A stretch of 13,388 nt of DNA, taken from CAZXIY01 sp964640935. GTDB lineage: Archaea; Thermoplasmatota; Thermoplasmata; Methanomassiliicoccales; Methanomethylophilaceae. This document shows, in pieces, positions 1-6,823 of the stretch (the first letter of the stretch is position 1; every line of letters starts with the position of its first letter). The stretch is taken from positions 1-13,388 of the forward strand of contig CAZXIY010000032.1 in assembly GCA_964640935.1 (NCBI GenBank). The letters are read 5' to 3'. A program made the translations under genes and the position numbers. Below the pieces are notes generated by a model, which was given only the letters and a program-made list of their open reading frames with translations, had not been told where the DNA came from and made no database searches.

Positions 1-175
1 TGAATGGAGACAACGTGTCATCAGACTCTACGACCCGGACGGACACATCATCGAGATCGGTGAATCTATGTCGGTCGTCGCGAAACGCGTCATGTCTGAA
101 GGCAATACTCTCGATGAGACAGCAAAGATAATCATGATACCCGTCGAAGCTGTCAAGGGGCTTCTTTCTCAATGA
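1..175 (+). CDS. VOC (glyoxalase/bleomycin-resistance fold) family protein, C-terminal fragment
   Basis: The window opens inside this gene; only the last 57 codons are present, read in the frame starting at base 2 and ending at a TGA at 173-175. The fragment contains a motif of the type RVIRLYDPDGHIIEIGE, which is the final beta strand and metal-ligand region of VOC-superfamily proteins; the Glu in HIIEIGE is the usual metal ligand of this fold. After the VOC strand comes a tail of about 35 residues (from SVVAKR to the end) that looks like two or three helices with a helix-turn-helix-like pattern (TLDETAKIIMIPVEAVKGLL). Substrate cannot be told from the fragment, and VOC proteins range from lyases to dioxygenases and binding proteins. 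It converges on the por operon and shares a hairpin terminator with it. Confidence 0.75.
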   Translation, partial: EWRQRVIRLYDPDGHIIEIGESMSVVAKRVMSEGNTLDETAKIIMIPVEAVKGLLSQ

Positions 176-196
176 TGCCGATATAAAACGAAAATT

Positions 197-213
197 GAGG
201 GGGATACCCCCTC
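197..213. terminator. Bidirectional hairpin terminator between VOC gene and porB
   Basis: A perfect 7-bp stem (GAGGGGG at 197-203 and CCCCCTC at 207-213) with a 3-base loop sits in the 46-bp gap between two convergent genes. The plus strand continues with TTATTGTTT; the minus strand continues with a T-rich run (AATTTTCGTTTTATAT, 196-181). Either direction therefore resembles an intrinsic or T-rich archaeal terminator. The position, directly after both stop codons, supports the call. Confidence 0.7.
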
Positions 214-221
214 TTATTGTT

Positions 222-1172
222 TCAGAATCCGGAAAGCTTCAGGAGCTTGTCCCATTTCTTGTCAACGTCAGCCTGGATGTTCTCGACGATCGGTGCGTTC
301 TTGTCCTTCATGAGGTGCTTGAACCTGCCCTGTGCACCGAGCCAATCCCTGACCGATTTCTTATCCTGCTTGCCCTCGGCTATCCTGAGGCTGTCCGCGG
401 TGAGCGTGAACTCCCCGTTTATGCATTCGAAGAGCGGCCAAACGCATGTCTCCACGGCGAGCTTAGCCAACAGTATCGTATCCTCCGTCGCGAATCTCCA
501 GCCCCTCGGGCAGGGCGATATCGCGTTGATGAAGGCCGGACCGCCACATTCGAATCCTTTCTCGGATTTTGTTATGAGATCCCTCCAGTTGTGGGGAGAT
601 ACCTGCGCGGCATACGGGATGTTGTGGGCTGCGATGATCATCGTGAAGTCCTTCGGATATTCCGTCTTTCCCTGAAGTACGGTGCCTGCCGGCGATGTCG
701 TCGTCGATGCTCCGAACTCGGTCGCTCCGGATCTCTGGATACCGGTATTCATGTACGCTTCGTTGTTGAAGCACACGAACATCATCTGGTGTCCTCTCTC
801 CAATGCTCCGGAGAGGGCCTGGAATCCGATATCGTATGTGGCTCCGTCCCCCGCGAAGGTGACGAATCTGAAATCCTCTGTTATCTTGCCTTTCTTTCTC
901 AGTGCCTTGTACGCCGTCTCGACACCTGCTCCGGTAGCTGCGGCATTGCCGAATGCCGTGTGTATCCACGAAGCGTGCTCCCATGCGGTGTACGGGTAGA
1001 TCGTGGTCGAGACCTCGAAGCAGCCTGTCGCATTCGCAACGACAATGGGCTTGTCCGTTCCCATGAGTATCTGCCTGGCGATCGTACCCTCGGCGCATCC
1101 TGCGCAGAGCCTGTGACCGGACGTGACCCTGACGGGCATCTCGGTAAGGTCCTTGATGGACTTGTTGCTCAT
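222..1172 (-). CDS. porB: Pyruvate:ferredoxin oxidoreductase (pyruvate synthase), beta subunit PorB
   Basis: This is the thiamine-diphosphate and proximal [4Fe-4S] subunit of the four-subunit archaeal pyruvate synthase (EC 1.2.7.1), 316 residues, the usual size for the family. The TPP/Mg motif starts at GDGATYD (about residues 108-114) and runs to NNEAYMNTG (136-144). Cysteines 23 and 26 (CAGC), 51 and 221 (CPRGW) are the expected ligands of the proximal cluster. In many PorB proteins the segment before EAYMNTG reads YDN; here it reads FNN, a mild deviation. The ATG at 1172-1170 was chosen because it overlaps the porA stop as ATGA and follows a GGGGGTGA ribosome-binding site four bases upstream; the frame stays open far upstream, antisense-like inside porA, but that part has no PorB similarity. 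It is the last gene of the operon. No porE/porF-like ferredoxin genes follow; a terminator does. Confidence 0.95.
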   Translation of the reverse strand: MSNKSIKDLTEMPVRVTSGHRLCAGCAEGTIARQILMGTDKPIVVANATGCFEVSTTIYPYTAWEHASWIHTAFGNAAATGAGVETAYKALRKKGKITEDFRFVTFAGDGATYDIGFQALSGALERGHQMMFVCFNNEAYMNTGIQRSGATEFGASTTTSPAGTVLQGKTEYPKDFTMIIAAHNIPYAAQVSPHNWRDLITKSEKGFECGGPAFINAISPCPRGWRFATEDTILLAKLAVETCVWPLFECINGEFTLTADSLRIAEGKQDKKSVRDWLGAQGRFKHLMKDKNAPIVENIQADVDKKWDKLLKLSGF

Positions 1173-2329
1173 TGGTTCACCCCCAGATAGTTGATCGTCT
1201 TCGACTTGCCGTGGACCATCTCGTTGAATACGGATTTGAGATCCTCGACCCTTGTGTCCTTTCCTCCGAGACCGTAGATGTAGTTGTACATCTTCGGCAT
1301 CGATTTCCCTGCGGAGAGGGCTGCGACGACCTCCGGGAACATCGGACCGTAAGATCCTATGCTGAGATGCTTGTCCATGACGGCGACGGCTTTCTTGTTG
1401 CCGAGTATCTTGGCGAGCTTGTCCGCCGGCCATGGCCTGAAGACGCGGGGCATGCATGCTCCGGCCTTTGTTCCCTCCTTGCGGAGTTCGTCGATGGCGG
1501 CCTTCATGGTGCCGTAGGATGAACCGAGTATGACGGCGACATATTCCGCGTCGTCGCACATGTACTGCTCGACCATGTGGTACTCCCTTCCGGTCATCTT
1601 CTTGAAGTCCGCGAAGACCTTCTCGATGACCTTGGGCGCCTTCTCCATCGCCTGTACCATCTGGTACTTGTGTTCGACGTAGAATTCCGGGCTGTCCATC
1701 AGACCGTGCGTGACCGGGTGTTCCGAGCTGAGGAGCGGGTACATCGGGTCGTATTCGCCGACGAAGTTCTTGACATCCTGCGTCTCCACAGGGGTCATCC
1801 TTTCGATGGCGTGCGTAAGTATGAAACCGTCGAGGTTGGTCATTATGGGAAGCTGGATCTCGTGGTTCTCTGCGATCTTGGGGGCCATGATAGCATTGTC
1901 GTATGCCTCCTGGACGTTCTCCGCGAAGAGCTGAAGCCACCCGCAGTCCCTGGCTGACATGACGTCGCCGTGGTCGTTGTGGATGTTGATCGGTCCGCTG
2001 ATGGCCCTGTTAGCCACCGCCATAACGATCGGCACCCTCATGGCCGACGTGATCGGGAGCATCTCCCACATATATGCCAGACCCTGGGATGATGTGGCTG
2101 TGAACGTTCTCGCTCCGGCAGATGCCGATGCCGTACAGACCGTCAGGGCGCTGTGCTCTGACTCCACGCAGACGAATTCCGTGGATACCTCTCCGTTGGC
2201 CACGTAGTCGGAGAATTTCTCCACTATTATGGTCTGCGGGGTGATCGGGTACGCTGCACAGACATCCGGGTCTATCTGTCTCCATGCCATCGCTATGGCG
2301 CTGTCGCCGTTGATTGCTATGTCTGTCAT
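1169..2329 (-). CDS. porA: Pyruvate:ferredoxin oxidoreductase, alpha subunit PorA
   Basis: This is the alpha subunit (386 residues) that, with PorB, forms the pyruvate and CoA binding site of pyruvate synthase. The N-terminal domain has the family signature YPITPQT (residues 27-33, substrate-binding Thr), followed by ESEHSA and a segment ISGPINIHNDHGDVM typical of PorA rather than of 2-oxoglutarate or indolepyruvate enzymes. The reaction is acetyl-CoA + CO2 + 2 reduced ferredoxin <-> pyruvate + CoA; in a methanogen it normally runs toward pyruvate. The ATG at 2329-2327 lies two bases after the porD stop and five bases after GGAGGAG, which is itself part of the last porD codons, so translation is probably coupled. 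An in-frame extension of 20 codons upstream would run antisense-free through porD and is rejected. The stop TGA overlaps the porB start by 4 bases. Confidence 0.95.
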   Translation of the reverse strand: MTDIAINGDSAIAMAWRQIDPDVCAAYPITPQTIIVEKFSDYVANGEVSTEFVCVESEHSALTVCTASASAGARTFTATSSQGLAYMWEMLPITSAMRVPIVMAVANRAISGPINIHNDHGDVMSARDCGWLQLFAENVQEAYDNAIMAPKIAENHEIQLPIMTNLDGFILTHAIERMTPVETQDVKNFVGEYDPMYPLLSSEHPVTHGLMDSPEFYVEHKYQMVQAMEKAPKVIEKVFADFKKMTGREYHMVEQYMCDDAEYVAVILGSSYGTMKAAIDELRKEGTKAGACMPRVFRPWPADKLAKILGNKKAVAVMDKHLSIGSYGPMFPEVVAALSAGKSMPKMYNYIYGLGGKDTRVEDLKSVFNEMVHGKSKTINYLGVNQ

Positions 2330-2331
2330 GC

Positions 2332-2598
2332 TCACTCCTCCGTCATTGTGATCGCTTTCTTGGGACACATCTTGGCGCATATCCCGCACCCTTTGCAGTG
2401 CGTGAGCCTGATGCCCGCCATCTTGTTGTCCTTGACGAGTATGCAGTCGTCAGGGCAGTATATCCAGCACGTCATGCAGTCGATGCAGAGGGACATATCC
2501 ACCACAGGTGCATACGATCTCCAATCGCCCGTTTCGAAATTCAGGGCGTTGCCGGGTTCTATTACGCGTCCGCCGATGATCATATCTTTATGGTCCAT
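2332..2598 (-). CDS. porD: Pyruvate:ferredoxin oxidoreductase, delta subunit PorD (2x[4Fe-4S] ferredoxin)
   Basis: A small 88-residue ferredoxin-like subunit that passes electrons from the PorB cluster to external ferredoxin. Two complete cluster-binding motifs are visible: CIDCMTCWIYCP (Cys 38, 41, 44, 48) and CKGCGICAKMCP (Cys 68, 71, 74, 78). The N-terminal 35 residues are the usual PorD lead-in (IIGGRVIEPGNALNFETGDWR-like). The ATG at 2598-2596 is preferred over a GTG one codon earlier because GGAGGT then lies six bases upstream; its A overlaps the porC TGA stop (TGATG). Its position between porC and porA matches the classical archaeal C-D-A-B order. Confidence 0.95.
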   Translation of the reverse strand: MDHKDMIIGGRVIEPGNALNFETGDWRSYAPVVDMSLCIDCMTCWIYCPDDCILVKDNKMAGIRLTHCKGCGICAKMCPKKAITMTEE

Positions 2599-3155
2599 CA
2601 CTGCACCTCCTCGTATGCTCTCTTGAGCGCCGCAAGGTTCTTCACTATGACCTTGTCGGAAAGTTTGCCGGTGAATTTGGCGGTGATCTGATCCTCAAGT
2701 GCATTGTATGACACTATCGGGGATATCTTCGTCAATGCACCGAGCATTGCCGTGTTCGCGACAGGTTTGCCGATCTCCTCGATGGAGATCTTCGTCGCAT
2801 TGAGCGTGTAACATTTAGATTCCGTTTTGAGGGCTGCCTTCAGCTCCTCGGATGTGCCGGGGTAGTTCGCAAGCACGATGCCGTCCTTGCCCAGGCCTTT
2901 CGTGATGTCGACCTTCCCTACAAGCGTCCCGTCCATGACGATGACGATGTCGGGTGTGTAAACCTGGCTGTGCACTCTGATCGGATTCTCTGAAATCCTG
3001 GTGAACGCTCTGATAGGCGCTCCCATCCTCTCGGGACCGAACTCCGGGAAGGCCTTAACGTACTTTCCCTCTCTTATGGCGGTCTCGGCAAGTATCTCAT
3101 TGGCGGTGACAACTCCCTGTCCGCCTCTTCCGTGCCAACATAATTCCATGTCCAT
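2598..3155 (-). CDS. porC: Pyruvate:ferredoxin oxidoreductase, gamma subunit PorC
   Basis: The first gene of the operon encodes the gamma subunit (about 185 residues), matching the family over its length: WHGRGGQGVVTANEILAE near the N-terminus and FPEFGPERMGAPIRAF (around residue 40) are diagnostic of PorC. The gamma domain supports assembly and CoA binding of the complex. The start is not certain. An ATG at 3155-3153 is used here; a TTG three codons upstream and an ATG two codons downstream are alternatives. There is no clear Shine-Dalgarno sequence, but a TATA-like element at 3192-3185 puts the predicted transcription start near 3161, so the message probably has a very short leader or none, as is common for the first gene of archaeal operons. 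Confidence 0.93.
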   Translation of the reverse strand: MDMELCWHGRGGQGVVTANEILAETAIREGKYVKAFPEFGPERMGAPIRAFTRISENPIRVHSQVYTPDIVIVMDGTLVGKVDITKGLGKDGIVLANYPGTSEELKAALKTESKCYTLNATKISIEEIGKPVANTAMLGALTKISPIVSYNALEDQITAKFTGKLSDKVIVKNLAALKRAYEEVQ

Positions 3156-3184
3156 ATTGACCAAGGTGGTAAATCAGCTCATTG

Positions 3185-3192
3185 TTTTTAAA
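3185..3192 (-). promoter_or_regulatory. TATA box of the porCDAB operon
   Basis: On the minus strand the sequence reads TTTAAAAA inside GTTTAAAAACA. Its centre is about 33 bp from the porC ATG, predicting a start near 3161 and a leader of only a few bases. Inference from spacing and composition; no consensus score was computed. Confidence 0.5.
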
Positions 3193-3223
3193 CTATACTG
3201 TCAGGTTTCAATGAAAATACCAA

Positions 3224-3237
3224 TTTTCGGGAATAAT
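3224..3237 (+). repeat. Direct repeat copy 1, por-pps divergent region
   Basis: TTTTCGGGAATAAT, exactly repeated at 3256-3269, a 32-bp offset (about three helical turns). It lies 32 bp upstream of the por TATA box. The core TTCGGGAA is a small dyad (TTC-NN-GAA). Candidate regulator binding site. Confidence 0.65.
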
Positions 3238-3255
3238 ACATCAAAAAACACAGGG

Positions 3256-3269
3256 TTTTCGGGAATAAT
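3256..3269 (+). repeat. Direct repeat copy 2, por-pps divergent region
   Basis: Second exact copy of TTTTCGGGAATAAT. A much weaker look-alike (TTTTCGAATGAAT) occurs at about 3297-3309. The 290-bp region 3156-3445 contains no gene; it holds these repeats, the two promoters and the palindrome at 3393-3411. Confidence 0.65.
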
Positions 3270-3366
3270 TTTACGATAATCGTACTAATTCAATGTTTTT
3301 CGAATGAATCCAACAGATACCTCATCGTATACTGGGCCACCGACCCCATATTACCATCGAAAGAAA

Positions 3367-3374
3367 TAATATAA
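3367..3374 (+). promoter_or_regulatory. TATA box of ppsA
   Basis: TAATATAA within AAATAATATAAGA. A start is predicted about 26 bp downstream near 3397, which gives a 5' leader of roughly 49 bases before the ppsA ATG. A perfect inverted repeat (ACGTAC at 3393-3398, GTACGT at 3406-3411) straddles that predicted start. Confidence 0.55.
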
Positions 3375-3392
3375 GATACGGAGTTCACGAAG

Positions 3393-3411
3393 ACGTACCT
3401 TTCAAGTACGT
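3393..3411. promoter_or_regulatory. Palindrome over the predicted ppsA transcription start
   Basis: Arms ACGTAC and GTACGT are perfectly complementary with a 7-base spacer. As DNA it could be an operator that blocks initiation; as RNA it could be a small leader hairpin. The position relative to the TATA box (centre about 30 bp downstream of it) favours an operator. Inference only. Confidence 0.4.
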
Positions 3412-3445
3412 AAAGTCCTTCCCAAAATCAGATACCGGGGATACG

Positions 3446-5791
3446 ATGAAAAGCAATGAAAACAAGACTGTTGCAAAGATTGTTGATGTGAATGAACTGC
3501 GTGTCACGGACATCCCGATCGTAGGCGGAAAAGGAGCCAACCTCGGAGAGCTCACAAGGGCGGGATTCCCCGTTCCGAACGCATTCGTTCTCACGACGTC
3601 GGCATACGACTACTTCATCAACAGCGGCAAGCTGATGGGCAGAGTGAACAAGGAACTCGCATCTATAGACAAGAACTCAGATCAGAGCTTGACGGATGCG
3701 TCCCTGAGGATCAGGAAGATCTTCGAGACCTGCGAGATCCCCAACGACCTCAAGGAAGAGGCCGCCAACAGCTATCACAAACTTTTCGGAAAAGGCAAAG
3801 AAGGTTTCGTAGCGGTACGTTCTTCCGCCACCGCGGAGGATCTCCCCGACGCAAGTTTCGCGGGACAGCAGGAGACGTACCTCAATGTGCACGGAGAGGC
3901 GGATCTCTTCGACAAGATCAGAAAATGCTGGTCTTCACTTTTCACCGCAAGGGCGATCGCATACCGCGAGAAACAGGGCTATGCCCACGAGGACGTTAAG
4001 CTCGCGGTCGTCGTCCAGAAGATGGTCAACTCCGAGATGTCGGGTATCATGTTCACCGTCGACCCCAACAGCGGGGCGAAGGAGATCGTCATCGAGGCCG
4101 GATTCGGTCTCGGAGAGGCGATCGTCGGCGGAGAGGTCACACCGGATACGTACAAGGTGGACAAATCCAGCATGGACATAAAGAAGAAGAGGATCTCCAC
4201 TCAGAAATGGAAATACACAAAGAGCCCGAAGGACGGATCCACGATCAAGGTGGATATCCCCGCTGAAATGGAGAACGCCCAGAAGATCGACGACCGCCGC
4301 ATAGCGGAGGTCGCGGAGATCGGACGCCAGATCGAGATCCACTACGACAAGCCAATGGATATGGAGTGGTGCATTGAGGACGGAAAGGTCTACATCGTCC
4401 AGGCGAGGCCCATAACCGCTGTCGGAAATTCGGCGACCAATGAGACCGTCGAATCCTCTGAGGCAGTGAGCGAGGACATAATCACCACCGGACTCGGAGC
4501 AAGCCCCGGACTCGCATCCGGAAGAGTCATTGTCTACGATGAGAAGATGAGCCTGGATGTAGTGAAGGACGGGGACGTTCTCGTTACGACGATGACGATG
4601 CCCGACATGGTCCCGGCAATGAGCAGGGCGGTCGCGATCGTCACCAACGAAGGCGGAATGACCTGCCACGCGGCGATCATATCGAGAGAGCTTGGGACCC
4701 CGTGTGTGGTCGGAACGACCAACGCCACGTCCATACTCAAGGACGGAATGATGATAACCGTGGACGGAACGACAGGGACCGTCTACAAGGGAGAGATAAA
4801 GAACAAGAAGAAGCAGGAGGCCGAGCAGAGCTCCGCCCCCGCAACGATCGTCGAAGCGGCACCGGTCACCGGCACAGGCGTGTTCGTGAACATGAGCATG
4901 CCCGCCAAGGCAGAGGAGACCGCCGCACTCCCGTGCGACGGTGTCGGTCTCATGAGATCCGAGTTCCTCTTCACCAACTACGTCGGAGAGCACCCGCTGG
5001 CGGTCATCGCCGACGGACGTTCGGACGAGCTTATCAATAAGCTTGCCGACGGAATATCTAAGGTCTGCCGCGCGTTCTACCCGAGGAAGGTAGTCCTCAG
5101 GACATCCGATTTCAAGACGAACGAATACCGCGACATGAAAGGCGGATCCAACTACGAGCCGAACGAATCCAACCCGATGATCGGATGGAGAGGCTGCTCG
5201 AGATACGTCTCCCCGGATTACAGGGAAGCATTCCTCTGCGAACTCAGGGCCATCAAGAAGGTCAGGGACGAGATGGGAATGAAGAACCTCTGCGTCATGC
5301 TCCCGTTCGTAAGAACGATCGACGAATGCAAGGAGATAATCGGCATGATGGAGAACATCGGCCTCAGGAGGAGCAAGGACTTCAAGCTCTACTTCATGGC
5401 AGAGATCCCCGCGAACATATTCATGGCCGACGAGTTCTCAAAGTACTGCGATGGATTCTCCATCGGTTCCAACGATCTCACGCAGCTCACCATGGGCGCG
5501 GACAGGGATTCCGATATACTCGGCCGCATGGGATACTTCGACGAAAGGAACGAGGCAGTAAAGAGGGCCATCAGCCACCTGATAAAAGTGGCCCACGAGA
5601 ACGGAAGGACTGTCGGTATATGCGGACAGGGTCCGTCGGTCTATCCGGAATTCACGGAGTTCCTCGTCAGGGAAGGTATCGACTACGTGTCACTCAACCC
5701 CGACACAGTGGTCAGGACCAAGAAGCTCATAGCGTCTGTCGAGCAGAAGATAATACTCGAAGGATTGAGGGAACTCAGGAACAAGAACTGA
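3446..5791 (+). CDS. ppsA: Phosphoenolpyruvate synthase (pyruvate, water dikinase)
   Basis: The enzyme makes PEP from pyruvate with ATP -> AMP + Pi (EC 2.7.9.2), the committed gluconeogenic step after pyruvate synthase. All three domains are present in 781 residues, a normal length. The N-terminal ATP-grasp nucleotide domain (about 20-325) has GGKGANLGEL, VRSSATAEDLPDASFAGQQ and ends at VQARPIT. The swivelling phosphohistidine domain (about 345-445) has GGMTCHAAIISRELG with the phosphorylated His at 408. A charged low-complexity linker (KNKKKQEAEQ) follows. The C-terminal TIM-barrel (about 475-770) has VLRTSDFKTNEY, the SIGSNDLTQ motif and the acid-base Cys at 726 in GICGQGPSVYP. The ATG at 3446 is preceded by a weak GGGGAT. 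It is transcribed divergently from por, so the two genes of one pathway share a control region. The stop abuts the next, convergent gene with no spacer. Confidence 0.95.
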   Translation: MKSNENKTVAKIVDVNELRVTDIPIVGGKGANLGELTRAGFPVPNAFVLTTSAYDYFINSGKLMGRVNKELASIDKNSDQSLTDASLRIRKIFETCEIPNDLKEEAANSYHKLFGKGKEGFVAVRSSATAEDLPDASFAGQQETYLNVHGEADLFDKIRKCWSSLFTARAIAYREKQGYAHEDVKLAVVVQKMVNSEMSGIMFTVDPNSGAKEIVIEAGFGLGEAIVGGEVTPDTYKVDKSSMDIKKKRISTQKWKYTKSPKDGSTIKVDIPAEMENAQKIDDRRIAEVAEIGRQIEIHYDKPMDMEWCIEDGKVYIVQARPITAVGNSATNETVESSEAVSEDIITTGLGASPGLASGRVIVYDEKMSLDVVKDGDVLVTTMTMPDMVPAMSRAVAIVTNEGGMTCHAAIISRELGTPCVVGTTNATSILKDGMMITVDGTTGTVYKGEIKNKKKQEAEQSSAPATIVEAAPVTGTGVFVNMSMPAKAEETAALPCDGVGLMRSEFLFTNYVGEHPLAVIADGRSDELINKLADGISKVCRAFYPRKVVLRTSDFKTNEYRDMKGGSNYEPNESNPMIGWRGCSRYVSPDYREAFLCELRAIKKVRDEMGMKNLCVMLPFVRTIDECKEIIGMMENIGLRRSKDFKLYFMAEIPANIFMADEFSKYCDGFSIGSNDLTQLTMGADRDSDILGRMGYFDERNEAVKRAISHLIKVAHENGRTVGICGQGPSVYPEFTEFLVREGIDYVSLNPDTVVRTKKLIASVEQKIILEGLRELRNKN

Positions 5792-6637
5792 TCAACTGTT
5801 TTCCTGCAGTCTCTTGTTGATGTTGGAGATCTCTTCCTCGGGAAGGAGCATCGTCGTCACCTCGATGAACGGATGCTTCGACCCCTCGATGACCTTCACA
5901 TCGTCAAGGGACCGCAGGCCCCATTTTTCCGCTGTCCTTTCCAGACCGAGTTTCACATCGAGATCGTTCGGCTCGAGAACTATCGCCTTGAAGGTCTTCA
6001 TACCGAGACGCTTCGCAGCCATAACCCTGTGGTGCCCGTCGACGACAAGATATCCGTTGCGTCTTTTTATGACGATCAGCGGTTCGTTGAGACCTCTCTT
6101 GATCTCATACTGCCTGCCTATGAGCTCATCCATGTAGACCTCTTTCTGTGTCGGTATCGCCTGATCTATAGGGATGTCGTCATTGTAGATCTTCATCCGG
6201 ATACCGTTCTGAGTCTCCATGAAAGACTTCACGGTCATGACCTTGGACGGACGGGATTTCTCGATCTGCGATCTGACGATGTCGATGTTTGAAATTATCC
6301 CGATGAGCTTCTTGTTCTCGTCGACCACTGGAAGATTCCTGAGGCCGTATCTAAAAAGGACACGCGTGGCGTCGTCCATCGTCATCGACGGTATGACGCA
6401 TATCGTACCGCGTTTCATGACCTGACGCATGGTAGCGTCCTGTTCGTCCATGAATTTGAGAAGCTCTTTGGCAGTCACGAAACCCAAAAGATATCCGCGT
6501 TCGGCGATAGGAAAACCATGGAAGTTGGAATTGATCATTTTTTTGACAACTTCCTTCACTGTCATCTCCGGACTTACGGAGACGACGGTACGGACCATAT
6601 AATCAGCAACGGTTGGTGATGCCATCGTCTCAGTCAT
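5792..6637 (-). CDS. Two-CBS-domain protein fused to a ParB/sulfiredoxin-fold domain
   Basis: A 281-residue cytoplasmic protein. Two CBS motifs (about 8-62 and 73-125; e.g. GFPIAERGYLLGFVTAKELL and NLPVVDENKKLIGIISNIDIV) form a Bateman module that normally senses adenine nucleotides or S-adenosylmethionine. A ParB/Srx-like domain follows (about 150-225) with the hallmark VVDGHHRVMAAKRLGMK (DGHHR at 200-204), then about 55 residues ending in a charged tail. The same fold and DGHHR motif occur in ParB nucleases/CTPases and in the archaeal free serine kinase SerK. No helix-turn-helix DNA-binding part of true ParB is apparent, so chromosome partitioning is unlikely. Glu166 in IPTQKEVYMDELI lies upstream of DGHHR roughly where SerK has its catalytic Glu; this is an alignment by eye. 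GGGGG lies directly against the first ATG, so the second ATG (6625) may be the true start. Function is not established. Confidence 0.85.
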   Translation of the reverse strand: MTETMASPTVADYMVRTVVSVSPEMTVKEVVKKMINSNFHGFPIAERGYLLGFVTAKELLKFMDEQDATMRQVMKRGTICVIPSMTMDDATRVLFRYGLRNLPVVDENKKLIGIISNIDIVRSQIEKSRPSKVMTVKSFMETQNGIRMKIYNDDIPIDQAIPTQKEVYMDELIGRQYEIKRGLNEPLIVIKRRNGYLVVDGHHRVMAAKRLGMKTFKAIVLEPNDLDVKLGLERTAEKWGLRSLDDVKVIEGSKHPFIEVTTMLLPEEEISNINKRLQENS

Positions 6638-6701
6638 CCCCCTATTGCATGATAAACCTATTCTTCGACCTTTTTCAGCATCTGCTGTACAAAAAATACG
6701 A

Positions 6702-6721
6702 TTCTGACTGTGAAGTCAGAA
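6702..6721. promoter_or_regulatory. Perfect 8-bp dyad upstream of the CBS-ParB gene
   Basis: TTCTGACT (6702-6709) and AGTCAGAA (6714-6721) are perfect complements around a 4-base spacer. It lies in the 186-bp gap between the divergent CBS-ParB gene and tRNA-Asp, next to a T-rich, TATA-like stretch on the minus strand (GTATTTTTTG, about 6699-6690) that could drive the CBS-ParB gene. The geometry of a 20-bp dyad abutting a TATA box suggests a dimeric regulator site. No T-run follows it directly, so a terminator is less likely. Confidence 0.45.
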
Positions 6722-6791
6722 GGAATGCACGATACGTGCTGGGTGCACACATCGCGTGGATATATTGAGGAATAAATATGCTGGGTAACCG

Positions 6792-6798
6792 TTAAATA
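6792..6798 (+). promoter_or_regulatory. TATA box of tRNA-Asp
   Basis: TTAAATA in CCGTTAAATACTG is centred about 29 bp before the first base of the tRNA, the expected archaeal distance. The nearby TGTATATACAC at 6804-6814 looks more like a TATA box but is only about 15 bp from the tRNA and is therefore badly placed. Confidence 0.5.
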
Positions 6799-6823
6799 CT
6801 GCCTGTATATACACATCTTTACT

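Noticed and set aside
195..1190. A 331-codon plus-strand open frame opposite porB
   Set aside because: Composition (rich in Arg, Cys, Gly) is that of an antisense reading of a moderately GC-rich gene; no domain is recognisable and PorB is certain on the other strand.
222..1940. A continuous minus-strand frame of 572 codons through porB and into porA
   Set aside because: Only the last 316 codons match PorB and have a ribosome-binding site; the upstream part is another frame of porA and resembles no protein.
3935..4993. A 352-codon minus-strand open frame inside ppsA
   Set aside because: It is antisense to clearly conserved PEP synthase domains and is full of His/Asp/Arg runs typical of shadow frames.
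5792..6637. Chromosome partition protein ParB
   Set aside because: The ParB-like fold is present, but there is no ParA partner, no parS-like site noticed and no DNA-binding HTH; CBS domains point to metabolite control.
6737..6786. An 8-bp direct repeat TGCTGGGT at 6737 and 6779
   Set aside because: Too short and spaced at a non-integral helical distance; expected by chance in a region of this size.
6804..6814. TGTATATACAC as the tRNA TATA box
   Set aside because: Only about 15 bp from the tRNA 5' end; TTAAATA at 6792-6798 is at the right distance.
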